In this document: piece after piece, positions 21,788 through 34,400 of the stretch | Numbering within the stretch: position 1 is the stretch's first letter | How the letters are laid out: every line of letters begins with the position of its first letter | NCBI GenBank assembly: GCA_903813345.2 | Contig: CAIIXF020000011.1 | Span: 18,891,754-18,955,753 of the forward strand | From: Owenia fusiformis | Taxonomy: Eukaryota; Annelida; Polychaeta; Sabellida; Oweniidae | Length of the DNA: 64,000 bases | Direction of reading: 5' to 3' | Notes under the pieces: generated by a model | What the model was told of the DNA's origin: nothing | Seen by the model: the letters and a program-made list of their open reading frames with translations, nothing else | Database searches by the model: none | Position numbers and translations under genes: made by a program

Positions 21788-22220
21788 GGCCATAAGAAGT
21801 AGATCCTCTGTTTTGCGTCCCCTTGCTTGCACGATTTTGAGTAAATCAGAAAAAAACACATCCAAATAGCAATCACAAGGGTCTGAAAGTACCATCGCAT
21901 TTCAGAATCAGATGAAATGGCGGATAATTTGATGTGCGTCAAAATTGACAGTGTTATAATTATTTGACATACATTGTGTTTTTTCTTATTTTTTACCCTC
22001 GAATAATAGCTATATTTTTATATATTGTATAAAATGTATAGATATGTGTTTGTAATCACTGCAAATTGGGATGTCATCCTTTTTTTATGCCCCTAAAATG
22101 TATATATTTCTCAGCAAACAAGTTTGTGTTTTTTTCTTGAGTTTGTGTTTGTTTTCCTTGTACCCTTGCATGATTTGAATTTTGCCAGGACGCAAAACAA
22201 AGAATCTACTTCTTATGGCC
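21788..22220. mobile_element. PIF/Harbinger-like MITE
   Basis: The ends are inverted (GGCCATAAGAAGTAGATCCT and, read inward from the right, GGCCATAAGAAGTAGATTCT), continuing through TGTTTTGCGTCC. TAA flanks both sides (21785-21787 and 22221-22223), the TWA type of target duplication made by PIF/Harbinger. It is 433 bases with no ORF. Confidence 0.75.
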
Positions 22221-22223
22221 TAA

Positions 22224-23336
22224 TATACATTTGCTAACACCCCCACTTTCATAGTGAAGTGACTAATTGGTTTATGTTTACGTCTTAATGTGTTTTGGGT
22301 TCCTTGTTACAGCAAGGGGGGCCAGTAAAGTAGACTAACATGTTTGCATGGCAAATTTTGATCGAATATGTGAGACACTTTAAAGAGAAATTCGCAATTT
22401 TGTGTCTCAGAAAATGATGGGCGGGCGAATAAATCGAAATGGATTTTCTCCCATGTTGTAATCGTACAGGCAATAGATCGAAACGTTCTCAGGACCACGG
22501 GATTAATTTTGCGCTTTAGCTTTCAGGAGTGTCTAAAATGAAAAAATATTTCAAGAATCGCCCACACATCCTTCGTGCTTATCATCACGGTGACTATATA
22601 GAATTTAAGAATAAGTGTATCAATGCGTATGTTGACATTATTTTGTGCCATTCAGAATTTACACTTAGTAACACACCTAAGTAGGTTCGTTGTTGGCTAT
22701 ATAATATGATGGCGTAATTTTTTTATACATAATGTTATATAGTGAAGAACTAAAGTATCCGTCGCTGGCAAGTGAAATCGGTTTCAAGAGTTTTAGATTT
22801 AAAAAGTTATGACAACTTTTGTCATTTTTCACGTTTCTGTGAAACATTTAGCATTTATCTATTGTATTTCAAGACAATTTGAATGTTTATGTAAATAAAC
22901 AAAAAAGAGATCCACTTTAAGAACCATGCAATGTGTTTCTGCAAGTTAATTGTAAGAATCACATGAAGTACAGTATAACTGACCTTTCTATGAGACTAAA
23001 TTGGTTTCTCCATTTTCAAAAAGTTACAGTAGTAGTACTAGTATTTTCATTTTTTTATGTCTCACGCACTTAAACAGATACTGTATACATAATATAACAT
23101 TAAAACAATACATAAAAATGAAACAGTGCCTGGCCGATGCCGACCTATGAGAGACAGTTACATATTTTGTTCAGGGCAGTCATCATTGCACTATGAATAT
23201 GAATTTGATTTACATGTAGGTATAAATGTTTTTATTTTTTGCTGTACCTCAGTGAATTGATTTTTTATTTTATAAAAACTACTAAAAGGTGGTTGCATTT
23301 TATTTGATACTTCAATTTTTTTATATTTAAAGATAG
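22224..23336. other. Unannotated intergenic sequence
   Basis: I see no coding exon. Two short overlapping - strand ORFs near 22285-22498 have no recognisable motif. Confidence 0.4.
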
Positions 23337-23340
23337 TTAA

Positions 23341-23901
23341 AGGGTTCCGATAAGCCTCCCGTATAAAAACAATATGGCGGCTCCAGGCGAATCAACTGGA
23401 TCAGTCCATTTTTAAGAAATAAGGGGAGTTCACTAAAATCCAGAATATTGAAATTGTCTTTGAGATAAAGTAATCCGTTTATAATGATTTTGAAAACGTT
23501 ATCCATAGAGTGATTGCGTTCAAACAGTACATGTACAACAGCCAATATAAATCCTTGTATTAGAACTGCTTTGTTTCATTTGTAGGATATTTCATATGCC
23601 AAGCTGTGTGCTATTACGTTATGGGGAAATTTAGATGCCAATTTTTCCTTATTATACACAAATAGAAGATCCTGAAACTTCACCCATAAATTTGGAATTG
23701 ATTTGTCAAAATAAAAATCACCCTTTTATAAATGTGTGACGATCTATAATATACTTATGCTATATAACAGTTAGAGGTGTTGACACAACGACATCGAACC
23801 TGTGAACCCTTGAGTATTATTCCGAGATCGGGCCTTTTATACTAAACGGTGAGCAACACCAGAAACGAGCGTTCGATTTGCTAAACGATATGCGTCACCC
23901 T
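23341..23901 (+). mobile_element. 561-bp TTAA-target element, second copy
   Basis: TTAA occurs at 23337-23340 and 23902-23905. It starts AGGGTTCCGATAAGCCTCCC and ends TATGCGTCACCCT. By eye it differs from 18700-19271 by roughly a dozen and a half substitutions plus an 11-base indel, so the two copies are recent. Confidence 0.8.
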
Positions 23902-24149
23902 TTAAGTGGCCGTTAGAGTAATCGCGATATAACACTGGTGATTTTACGTAGCCATATATCACATAAATACTAAATACACTTTGATTCTTTTCTGAAATTA
24001 CTAGAGCAGGCACATGTTAACTTTGACTGGCCTAATTCAATACTGGTTTGTAATTTTATGTGACATAAAGCACGGACTTGAAACTTCCAGATGCATTTCC
24101 TACAATAAGAGACAATAAGCCAGTCTTCACAATATATAGGTAATACAAT

Positions 24150-25667
24150 ATGGGAGTCGCTCGAAAAGAATTACAAAGGTATCTTACATTATGTGTCGGT
24201 TCTTTTGGACTTTTGTTTTGCGGAAATTTAAATGCTTTTAGTATTTATGCTGTGGCTGTTAAACAGACGTTTGAGTTCACGCAATCAGAACTTGAGTACA
24301 TCGCCGTTAGTGTTACCTTCGGTCTAGAACTTGCTGGATACTTTTCCGGCATCGTTGTAGACAAATATGGACCTAGATTCGCTTGTATTATTGCTGCTAT
24401 GCTCACCTGGCCTTGCTTCGTCTTGATGTGGATGTCAACGCAGTTCAAAACATTATTTGCATCGTGGAACTTGTTCATGTGTTTGATATATTTCATAGCT
24501 GCAAGCGGTTGTTGCTGTGCAAATATTGCGATCATGGGAACGATTTCTATAAACTTTGAAGGAAAACATCGAGGGAAAATTGTTGGATTTGCGAGTGCTA
24601 TTTATGGTTCGAGTTCGCTTATATTTGCTGCTATCTATCAAGGAATATTTGTCGAGGGCCATATTACGGATGAAGAAAACCAAAACCTCGCAGGCTTTTT
24701 TATTCTGTTATGCATATTGGCGGCATGTGCACTTTCTCTTTGCTCGGTTCTCCTTATAAGAGTGCCGCCAGTTGCACCTTCAATACCCCATTTAGAGAAG
24801 CGTTATTCAACCGAAAGTAGCCAAGATGAAAAAATGACCATGATGAAAATGGAGACCAACATTGATAAAGGAAAACTGATAGATGATGATGACTATAATC
24901 TAACGAATGCTGAGGATGACACGTTCGATGTCAAGACTCTATTTGATAGGAATTTGAATACCGATAAAAATACACCAGAGGTTGGAAAGGATATCACAGA
25001 TTTGACCTGCTTTCAGATGATCAAGACATTGAAGTTTCATTATTTTCTCTGGATTGTGATTATCCTTAAAGGGATTGGACTGACATTTTCTTCTAACGTT
25101 ACAATTGTAGCTAAATCTGCACTCCTGGAGACAGCATCGCTCCCGTTGGTACTGACCGGTTCAATTTCTAATACACTAGCAAGGTTTTTAGGAGGCTTTA
25201 TTCCTGATATTCTCAAACAGAAATTTCAATTCGTTCCGACATGCTCCTTGCTTTTGTTTGCATCTTTGCTCATGATGTCGGGACAAATTTTGCTTATATT
25301 CTTTAATCAAAGTCTCATAGGATTAGTATCTTGTTCGGTAATAAGTAGCGTAGCAACTGGACTAACATCTGTAATGTTGATGATTGGTATTTTGGAACTT
25401 TTTGGAACAACGGAATTGTCACAAAAATTCGGATTGGTTTTATCACTAGGTGGAATAGGTGCATTTCCATTTGCAAAACTGTTCGCTTGGATTTATGAAA
25501 ATAATAGTCGCCAGGGTTCTACAAATTGTGTTGGTGTGCACTGTTCAAGAGAAGCTTACGCCATAATGGCTGTATTTGCACTCGTCTCGACTTTGCTAAG
25601 TTCAGCTCTCACAAAGGCAGAACATAATCAAAAATCCCAAAACCAGACAAAAGATAACGCAAAATGA
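24150..25667 (+). CDS. MFS transporter, single exon
   Basis: This 505-residue major facilitator superfamily protein shows 12 hydrophobic segments. Six run through ~residue 205, then comes a ~85-residue acidic cytoplasmic loop (IDDDDYNLTNAEDDTFDVK), then six more. The loop after TM2 carries the MFS motif GIVVDKYGPR (G-x3-D-x2-G-x-R), with a weak echo GGFIPDILKQKF in the second half. The overall look (GNLNAFSIYAVAV, SELEYIAVSVTFG) is closest to Nodulin-like / monocarboxylate-like MFS proteins; the substrate is unknown. The start ATG has G at +4 and is in ACAATATGG. No splice sites are needed, so the gene may descend from a retrocopy. AATAAA follows the stop at 25744. Confidence 0.85.
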   Translation: MGVARKELQRYLTLCVGSFGLLFCGNLNAFSIYAVAVKQTFEFTQSELEYIAVSVTFGLELAGYFSGIVVDKYGPRFACIIAAMLTWPCFVLMWMSTQFKTLFASWNLFMCLIYFIAASGCCCANIAIMGTISINFEGKHRGKIVGFASAIYGSSSLIFAAIYQGIFVEGHITDEENQNLAGFFILLCILAACALSLCSVLLIRVPPVAPSIPHLEKRYSTESSQDEKMTMMKMETNIDKGKLIDDDDYNLTNAEDDTFDVKTLFDRNLNTDKNTPEVGKDITDLTCFQMIKTLKFHYFLWIVIILKGIGLTFSSNVTIVAKSALLETASLPLVLTGSISNTLARFLGGFIPDILKQKFQFVPTCSLLLFASLLMMSGQILLIFFNQSLIGLVSCSVISSVATGLTSVMLMIGILELFGTTELSQKFGLVLSLGGIGAFPFAKLFAWIYENNSRQGSTNCVGVHCSREAYAIMAVFALVSTLLSSALTKAEHNQKSQNQTKDNAK

Positions 25668-25743
25668 CACTCATAAAATGGATCTAATTCGTTAGGCCAT
25701 TCGTAAAAACATCTGCTTTATGCATGTACACATGTACTCATGA

Positions 25744-25749
25744 AATAAA
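25744..25749 (+). promoter_or_regulatory. Polyadenylation signal for the MFS gene
   Basis: AATAAA lies 77 bases after the TGA stop, a normal distance for a short 3' UTR. Confidence 0.6.
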
Positions 25750-25770
25750 TGGTTCGCAATATTAGTTCCA

Positions 25771-25900
25771 TACAGGGTGGGCCAAAAAACGTCCATATTT
25801 TTTATTTCGATATAACTATTTCGAAAATGGATGGATTTCAATAAAATTTGGGCAGGTTGTGCAGGAATCGATATCTATACTTTTAAATAAGACCATTATT
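25771..25900. mobile_element. Mariner-like transposon end
   Basis: TACAGGGTGGGCCAAAAAAC is followed by GTCCATATTTTTTATTTCGA and GGATTTCAATAAAATTTGG. A diverged copy lies at 13785-13875. No partner terminus or ORF was found. Confidence 0.45.
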
Positions 25901-26407
25901 ACTTGAATTTTTAGTGACAGCTTAGGGGTCCATGGGATGAGTTGCCTAGAGAGAAGACTTGTCAAATGGTTCAATTGTTTAGGGATTGAGTTGTCTAGGG
26001 GAGGAGTTGTTCAGGGGTGAGTCGTCTAGAAATTGAGTTTTCTGTAAGCTGGTAAGGGGTTCACATGTAAAAATTGGGAATATTTGGAACCATTTTGGAA
26101 GTACATGTGCTAATGTTTGGGGGGGGGGGGGTTCTTCATCTGATAAAAGCCTAAAATGAGCTCTTAAATGCTATACCATATTTTTTAAAGATTTGATGAA
26201 CAATAGTTTAATGAGTGAAAATGTTGCCCACTAGTCATTTCTTAATTCATTTCTTCAACTTATTAATGTTGGTAGTTATTAAAAAAAATCAAGATACTTG
26301 ATAATGACGATAATGATCTAAAATGCTATGGTCGATCATAATGAATTTATATCAGATATAGATAATGCTGTTTCTCAAGATTCATAGTTGGAGTACATTG
26401 TAATTAT
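25901..26407. other. Intergenic sequence with degenerate GTTGTCTAG repeats
   Basis: Between 25935 and 26045 a loose motif GAGTTG(T/C)CTAG recurs four or five times. A run of 12 G lies at about 26120. No gene is seen. Confidence 0.4.
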
Positions 26408-26521
26408 ATTAATTCTATTGAGGTGAATACCTTTCACAAGTGATATCCCATGAAGCCCAGAGGGCTAGTGCAATATCATCTAATGAAAGTGCGACAGGTG
26501 TTCAAAGTAAATAGAATTAAT
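26408..26521. mobile_element. Small inverted-repeat element
   Basis: ATTAATTCTATT at 26408 is inverted at 26510-26521, and the next bases (GGTGAATACC / GGTGTTCAAAG) are also partly complementary. The core contains GATATCCCATGAAGCCC. Family unknown. Confidence 0.45.
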
Positions 26522-26894
26522 ATTTCATTATTCATTATTATATTCCTAACTCACATTGACAAATAATAAACTATAGGTGTCTAATTAATAATAACAGTAT
26601 ACTCTCAAGGATATACAAAATTAAAATTACACTGGACTAAGACATGACTGATGATTTGATATTCAACTCAAGTCACGTGATGTTGAAAATTACTTGTTAT
26701 TTTTTAGTCACGTTTGGAACATAGACCAATCAGAGAGTGAGCAATATGACAATGATATAACAATAGGAGCTTGTCAGAGCGTACTGGAGATCGTGATATT
26801 TTTGGAAAAGTGAACAAAAATTACGGTGCTTTGCTCGCCGATTTAAAGCGTGGCATTCGCCGTTGGTGTGAACCAGATATTATTGAATGCTCGA

Positions 26895-27004
26895 TTTTTG
26901 ATACAGGGTATATCCCAAGGTAAATACAACATATCAACCCTCGGTCCCCAAGGTCCCTCGGGTAGATATATTGTATTTCACTCAGATATACCCTGTATCA
27001 AAAA
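26895..27004. repeat. Hairpin repeat
   Basis: TTTTTGATACAGGGTATATC (26895-26914) is perfectly inverted at 26985-27004. The loop contains CCCTCGGTCCCCAAGG. A diverged half copy lies at 14330-14380. Confidence 0.6.
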
Positions 27005-27449
27005 CCTCCCATTAAATAACCTCTATGTACCCATGATAACATGAACAAAATAAGTACAATCTCACTTTGCATCATTAAACACCCTGGGTTGACTACCAAT
27101 CCTTATTACTTGGTTTGTTTAGCCTACATTACTAAGGATTATAAGCGATCTTTTCAGTAAAAATGGTGACCTTATCCTATTGAAATGGAGATTATGTTCC
27201 ACAACAAGTTCAGAGGGAGATTCTGAATAGCGCAATCTCAAAAGACATGAATGTACTTTTTAAAGACAACAAATACGATCTGTGGATAAAAGAGTGAGAA
27301 GGCCTTGGCGAAGCAACCGCCATTGTTAACATTCACCTAAAACGTAAAAAAATGGGAAACCTTTCATACTTTTTGGAACTCTTATTATTGAAGCCGATTT
27401 CACTTGTCGGCGATGGGTATTTTAGTCCTACGCGAACTGAGTACGTAAA

Positions 27450-27655
27450 AGACAAGATGCTAGTAGAAATAATCTTGATTTACGTCATTAAATATTCAAA
27501 ATTCGGTCAAAGTGATGTCATATTAAATCTACATGTAAAAGTGCATCTAGAAATATGATTTCGAAAATGTTTATCAATTTTGAAAATTTAATTAAGTTTT
27601 GAAAATGTGACTTCTAGTTCGGGTTGATTCCCCATAGACCCCGTGTTACAAAAAG
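27450..27655 (+). repeat. Solo half of the GATGCGAGTAG element
   Basis: About 200 bases match 41519-41720: CTTGATTTACG, CATGTAAAAGTGCATCTAGA, and GACTTCTAGTTCGGGTTGAT. The right terminus seen at 41930 is missing here. Confidence 0.6.
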
Positions 27656-28224
27656 TCATTCCTTCAATAGTGAACAGTAGATGTTTAATGCAGTGTGTGT
27701 GAATAAATGAAGGGCGTTTATTGCCCCATGTTGATGGATGATTTACATTTTGAATTACAAGAGAGAAATAGAATTGTTTTTATAACTCAATTTTATAAAA
27801 TCCCCAGACTTATATTTCTTTTGTTTATTTGTGTGTGAAGAAGTGAATCTTGATAATTACCAATAAGAAAATTAGTAAAATTCTGGATTTGAAAGGTTTT
27901 AAATAAAATCGAATGGCTACTTTGGACGGAGCATTCAAACTGAACTCCACATCAGTCTCCAGTTACTGAAGGAGAGTTTCCTTGAATCAAGTTTAAGAAC
28001 GTCACCCCTATTCGTTCCCCAGATAGATTAAAATGTTATTCTAGGGGGGATAAAACTCTCAAAATCCTTCGTCCGGTAACTAAATAGAAGCAGACATCGT
28101 GAATTGATGCAGAATAAGTCATCTTTCAGAAAATGTGTGTCTGGCAAGTGGCCCTCTGACTTCCCAAAAACCCTTGCTAGAAACTCGCCTAAAACGTCAC
28201 TTCAGGTGGTCTCATCATTTAATT

Positions 28225-28255
28225 ACACTTCCCTCCATAAGTATGGCAACTGATA
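28225..28255. mobile_element. Solo Tc1/mariner-like end
   Basis: TACACTTCCCTCCATAAGTA followed by TGGCAAC matches the terminus of the element at 10025. No partner is seen. Confidence 0.45.
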
Positions 28256-28387
28256 TTTTCATTGGATACATGTAGCATATTTAAGCCTGTAAATGTTTGT
28301 ATCGTTTGACAAATATTTGCAGCCTTTCACCAATAACTAGTATCCGCAAATTAGACTAAATTGAGAATGGCGAACGTTAATTCGGAA

Positions 28388-28702
28388 CTCTGTAGTATAC
28401 ATATACCTGGTAACATTACCAAAGGGAGAGGGGGAGGTTTCCGATCACTCTGTAGTATTCATTTTGAATACCTGGTAACGTTATCAAAGGGAGAGGGGGA
28501 GATTTCCCATCACTCTGTAGTATTCATTTTGAATACCTGGTAACGTTATCAAAGGGAGAGGGGGGGGGGATTTCCGATCACTCTGTAGTATTCATTTTGA
28601 ATACCTGGTAACGTTATCAAAGGGAGAGGGGGGATTTCCGATCACTCTGTAGTTTTCATTTTGAAACCCGGTAACGTTACCGAAGGGAGAGGGGGAGATT
28701 TC
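28388..28702 (+). repeat. Minisatellite, ~64-bp unit, five copies
   Basis: CTCTGTAGTATTCATTTTGA starts near 28388, 28448, 28512, 28579 and 28642. Each unit ends GGTAACGTTATCAAAGGGAG followed by a G-rich tract of variable length (AGGGGGAG to AGGGGGGGGG), so copies differ mainly by slippage there. Confidence 0.85.
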
Positions 28703-29513
28703 AAATCATGTGAAATAATTTGCATGGTCTTGAGGTACATGTAATTACATTTACCTGCAAAATACATTAATATGTCAATCATAAAGTTCAGTTATCTAAC
28801 TCCATTAAAAATTTACATTTAGCATATAACATTATATGTCAAAAGCCAGTGTCACGCAAAATTGAGACTCTTATCTTGAGTTTACTATATCGAGTACATG
28901 TTGTTTAAAACTAAAAGACAAGGTTGTCAAACGAATGCAAAGGTTACATTACACGGATGACATACGTTTGTTACAGATGACAATCAGATTTTACACGTCA
29001 GTATTTTAAGTATACATCACTCAAGGCTTGTCATCCAATGTACCTCTACAATTTGAGCCATTTGAAGCTAAAAGACAGATCTACTTTTAAAAAATACTTC
29101 ATATTTGAGATTTTAAAATACAATCTATTTACGCATAAAAAATGGAAAAGAGAACATCATTTCATCTGAATTAGATAAACATTTGTACAAAATTCGAGGG
29201 TTTTTATCAACAAATTATTTCAGATTTCAGACAACATTTGTTTATTAGTTAATCTTGGGGACTGGGAGAATGCATTTTAATAGGACTGTCTAAACACCTC
29301 TGACTTTCCAAACTACCACATAAACTTCAAAGTTTGATCAAAGTACATCTTTCCAATAAACCACGACACTTTTCACTGAACAAAAGAAGCTAGGATATAT
29401 TTGCCATTAATTTAAGATGTCATAGGTTTAGGTTTTCCAAAATCCTATTCTTGATTGGAAATTATCAGTACTACTTTTGAAATATTGAAACTAGTCGATA
29501 TATTTTGGTTTCT
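28703..29513. other. Unannotated intergenic sequence
   Basis: Nothing recognised. AT-rich, no open exon with domain motifs. Confidence 0.4.
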
Positions 29514-29665
29514 TGCAGGTCAGGCAAAAATTCTTTCAAAACCATGCATTCTGAGCACTTTTCAAATGATTTTGGGCCAAAATTTTCAAATGTGAACCCC
29601 CTGGAATTTTTCAAAAATTGATCCCCCCCCCCGTTTGGCAAAAGCTGGCAAATGGGCTTGTCTTG
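29514..29665. mobile_element. MITE of the GGCCCGTAGCCAG family
   Basis: It has the shared AAAATTCTTTCAAAACCATG, GAGCACTTTTC and GTGAACCCCCTGGAA blocks and ends AAAGCTGGCAAATGGGC. It is the same family as 55528-55722. Confidence 0.55.
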
Positions 29666-29704
29666 GGCAGGGTTTATTGCAAAGTCTATTAAATCACATG
29701 TACA

Positions 29705-31127
29705 GGTTGGTCCAAAAAAATGGGACACTTGTATTTCAAAAATAAATATTGATATATTGATGAAAACATGTCATATTATACACCTAGATAGGAACTTTAA
29801 TTATCTTTAATTTGGTATATCATAAGTTCATATTTCTCATTTTAGAAAACACATCAGACACTTCTTTTGGTTTTTGGTACCATATGTTCAGAATGAAATG
29901 AAACATCTATCCAAACCTCATTGGAACAAAACGACATAAACGCAACATGTTTAGGTCTCTCAATATTGTATGTACAAAAGAAAGTTTGGTTGATTTTAAA
30001 AAAGTATCTTGTTAATGAAATAAAAGGTTTATCATAATTTTTAACTATTTTGGGGGTTTTGTTTTAATTTTTTGAATACTTTTTCTGAAATCAACCAAAA
30101 TTTCCTTTGTATAACTATATAATATTGTGAGGTCTAAGAAAATGTTGTATATGCAATTTTGTTCCAACAAGCTTCGGAAAGATATTTTATTTAATTCTGA
30201 CAAATTAGTAAAAAGGAACAAAAAGCAATTGCACTAAAAAACAAAATTTTTTAACAAAAACAGTTACATAAAATACATATGAATTATTTCCGCATTAAAT
30301 TGTTGTCAACATTACATAAAGGACCATGTTTTTTTTACAGAATGTTTTCAATAATTGGTTTAAGAGAAAAACATTGTTGAATTCAGTTCACCATATCAAT
30401 ACCTATCCTTTAAAACTTCTTATAAAATATAATCCTTTCAGCCAGTGTGAACCTTTGAGGATTAATATTTTGTATCATTGGGTTTAGTGTGTACATTTTG
30501 ATACCATTACTAAGTGTAATGAGTATGTATGTAATGTATGTTGTAGTAGGTGTGAACATGTAGATGACACAAGTTCAAAGAGAGAATCAGATATAGCGAG
30601 CAGGCTAAACAAAAAAATGTTTCAATTTTAGAATATTTTTGGCTCATGTCATTCCTTGTCATGTCTATTTTCTAAAAATCACAAAAGTGCATACTTTATT
30701 CCAGGAAAACTAAAGATTTTTACAATAATGTATTATTTTTCTATAAGAATGGTTACCATTCTTATTATTTGGGTGAATTTAAACATTTTTTTGCACTTTA
30801 ATCATTAATAACTTCACCAATTTATAACATATTGTGAATCTTTTGCAAGATATTGTATTTGATATTGTAAGGGATAGATTGGTAGGTCAATTATACATGT
30901 TGCATGTAATTTTGTCACCCCCTATAGATCAGATTCTGCCTTTAATTTGTAAGTACTGTATATAAGTTTGGTTAGTTAGTTAGTTTTTTCTGTATTTTAA
31001 ATATCATTATTGTGTGTGGATGCTGGTTGAGGCATTATAACAAAGAACTTATGATATACCAAATTAAAGATAATTAAATTACCTACCCACTGGTATATAA
31101 TATGATATGTGTTTGTCATTTTTGTAC
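29705..31127. mobile_element. ~1.4-kb element with ~90-bp imperfect inverted repeats
   Basis: ATTATCTTTAATTTGGTATA followed by TCATAAGTTC at 29808-29832 is inverted at 31045-31078. Weaker complementarity extends outward (CATGTCATATTATA against TATAATATGATATG). The start ACAGGTTGGTCCAAAAAAAT resembles a mariner terminus. The interior has no ORF and contains the TTAA MITE at 30579-30942. Confidence 0.5.
30579..30942. mobile_element. TTAA MITE, second copy
   Basis: This is a direct-orientation match to 2433-2803 throughout, from AGAGAGAATCAGAT to ATCAGATTCTGCCT. The right flank is TTAA (30943-30946); the left is TCAA, one change from TTAA. Confidence 0.7.
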
Positions 31128-31460
31128 ATGGAGTTGGCTGCTAGGATGTGATGTAATCACATGAATGTTCTCTGGAACAAACTCTCTTTTAATAAAATGT
31201 GATTGGTCGGTTAGTTGGTTGGTTGATTGGCTGACTTATCTTACTGCATTCCAAGGGAGTAGGTGAACAGATGCACCTGTAACAGTTTATGTTTATGTTT
31301 ATGTTTCTTTATTTCCTCCGTTTTATTGGAGAGCAAAACAATTTATACATGCATATCACATTACAAACATATATTACAGAAGAGTAAAGGGTTATTAATA
31401 TTTACATATTTACAAGTTAAATGACTCTAAATACATTTTATCATTACAATTCAAGCGTAC

Positions 31461-34400
31461 CTATTTGAAATACATATTTATATTGTAAAATGTATTTGCA
31501 CATTCGATAACGAACATTTCATAAATGGTGTCATTGGCTACATCAAAATCTATTCTGCTACCCAGAACAGTCTGTAAGAAAATATCATCATCAAAATTGA
31601 AAAGCATAACACTATCTTGAACTGGTAAGATATCAATGAGTCGCTCAAAAAATGCGTCTCTCTCAGATAAAAATTGATTGCAATGCAGAAAATGAAATAT
31701 TATACAATTACACGATGAGTTGCATTTCTTACATGTGAATGTCTTATATGAAGGCATTGCAGAAAGCTGCACCAGGTTGGCTAATTGCCATAGATATGAT
31801 GGGTATCGTTTTCCAACGACCCAGGCGAAGCTTGGTTCCAGTTTACAGTGAATGTTCCTAAAAATATGCAGATTATCATTGGCTTCCATTCTTGAAAGCC
31901 ACTTATTTTCCTCTCTGTTGAAAATTTGGAAATGCGATGCTTTTTTAAACAAAACTGTTTTCATAATTGAGCCGGTAAGCAAGAAGGTTTCTGCAACACT
32001 CCGTGCAATATCACAGTCAATGCTCATGACGTCTTTAGCAAAACCAAAGTGATTGTTTCCCGGGTTTGTGAGTAGGGACGAGAATCTAAACAGGAATATG
32101 TATTTTGTAACTTCATGATTGCATCGACATAATCTTGACAAAAAGTTTAATTTCAATTTCTCAATGAAGCTCGATACAGATATTGCACCAAGAGTGGCCA
32201 GAACAACATCTGATGCCGTTCTCGCTTCAAAACCTTGAACTACTTTGAATATATGTTTTTGAGCAGTGTTCAGTATATCTTCATCATGCGGTGACAAGTT
32301 GTACCATAACTCACAACCATATAATGCAGTGGGTAATATAATAGAATACCATAGTCTAATGAACACAAGTGGATTAGCGCCAAATTTATGTAAACGCAAG
32401 GTGTTTTTGATCGAATAAAATTTTGAGTACATTTTCTTTTTTGAGTTGTTAACCAGATTTTCGGTTTCAAAGTTAGTAGTGATAAGGTTACCTACATAGT
32501 TTGTGCTTTGAGTTTCAGGTACTATATCAGTCCCTAGTAGCCACTGACGACTACCTCTGCTTCGAAAAAACTGTTGCTTTGTTTCATTAAATGTCAAAAT
32601 TGAGCTTTTAGTGTTATCACCAGCGTGGTAAACCATACGCCATTTTGAACTGTAGCGAAATACAATGTCTAACAGAACTTGCAAATTATGCGCAGAGGAA
32701 GCTAGAAGAGTAGTATCGTCTGCCACCAAAATACACGGAATATCATACGAACCTATCTTAAGACCTGAATGCGCTTCCTTAAGCTCAGTTATGAGTGCGT
32801 CAATATAGATCAAAAAATAAATCGAACTAGTCACTCTTCCCTGTCCAACTCCCTGATAAATACTAAATTCCCGGGAAAATGAGCCATTGTATAATACACG
32901 TGCAGTGGTATTAGTATAACTTTCTACGATTAGCCTCCATGTTACTCCATTGATACCGAGTGAGAATATTTTCTGAAATAACCCTTTCCTCCACAATAAA
33001 TCAAAACATTTGCGATTGTCAAGAAATGCCGAAAATACCATAGAGTCACGTTCCTTGTAGTGAAGTATGATCTCTTTGAGAGCGAAGAGTGCGAACTGAC
33101 TACTACTTCCCTCTTGATAGGCAAATTGTAAAGCGTTGGGGCAGCCTTTGATTTTTAGTTTAGGGATCATTCGGATGCTGAGAATTCTTTCCCATATTTT
33201 GTACAGACAGGAGGACAAGGTTAAGCCCCTGTAATTATCCCTGTCAGTCGAGTCTTTGCCTTTACCTTTGAACAGAGATAACATAATGCCCAATTTGAAA
33301 GTTAAAGGGATTTTCTCAACTTTGACAATAGCATTGTAAATTCTGGTCAAGAAATCGATGACTAGCCTATCACTATGTTTTAGATGCTCGATGACGACTA
33401 AGTCGTGTCCCGGTGCTTTATCATTTTTAAATGTGTTGATGCTATGCAAGACTTCGTCATTATCAATTAGCGTCTCAAAAATACCGTCATTTGATTGAAA
33501 TGATTGAGCAAGCATCGCAGGAAATTGAGAATCTATTTCCGCTTTGTGTGCGTGATCAAAATGTGGAAAGCTGGATTCTCGACCCAGAGATTCATAATGA
33601 TCAGCCCATGCGTTACGAATTTCTGCGGGATCACGAATTATCTTGCCATCGATTTTGAGTTCATGGCCAACATTCGGAGTAGGTTGCTTGCCATATCGCT
33701 TGACCAATCTATAGAACAAACCACTATCGACTTCTGCAGCATCTTGTAAGCTTTGCAATTGTTCTTGGTCATATTCAAATTTAAGTTGTTTCAAGCGCCT
33801 AGAAAAATTGCGTTTCTGGAATTTATATAAACGGTATGTTTCGTGTTGAAAACCACGAGGCCTACCTGAACTGATCCACTCGTTTCTAGCTCGCTTCATA
33901 GCCTTGTGTAGAGGTGCAATATCACCTTTGTTCCAATATGGTTTTAAGAATTTTCTGAATTTGGAACTTGGAATGTGAGTATTGCTACTCATGGTTAATA
34001 TGCTTGAAAGATTAATAACAGAATCATTAATTTGAGAATCTGTATCTAAAGGACTAGTCATGATATTACATAAGTGCTGATTGACCGTGTTGGCGTAAGA
34101 GATAAGTTGATCTTTTGTTGCTTTTCGCCAACGTGTAATATTACGTGTTAGACAAGGTGCGAGTGAAACGAATGGCGCCTGGACTTTGAGGTATAATTCA
34201 ATTGGATGATGATCCGAGATATTAAGTGAGTGATCATCTTGTACTTTACAATAAGACACTAGATCTAGCTTAGCATTAGGAATGATTACATGGTCTATAC
34301 AAGATTTATGTTTTCCATCATGACTATAATAAGTGAACCACGGACCAGAAGTCGATTCCTGAGCGTTGGCTGATAAGAGATTACAGTCAGAGAGCCATTG

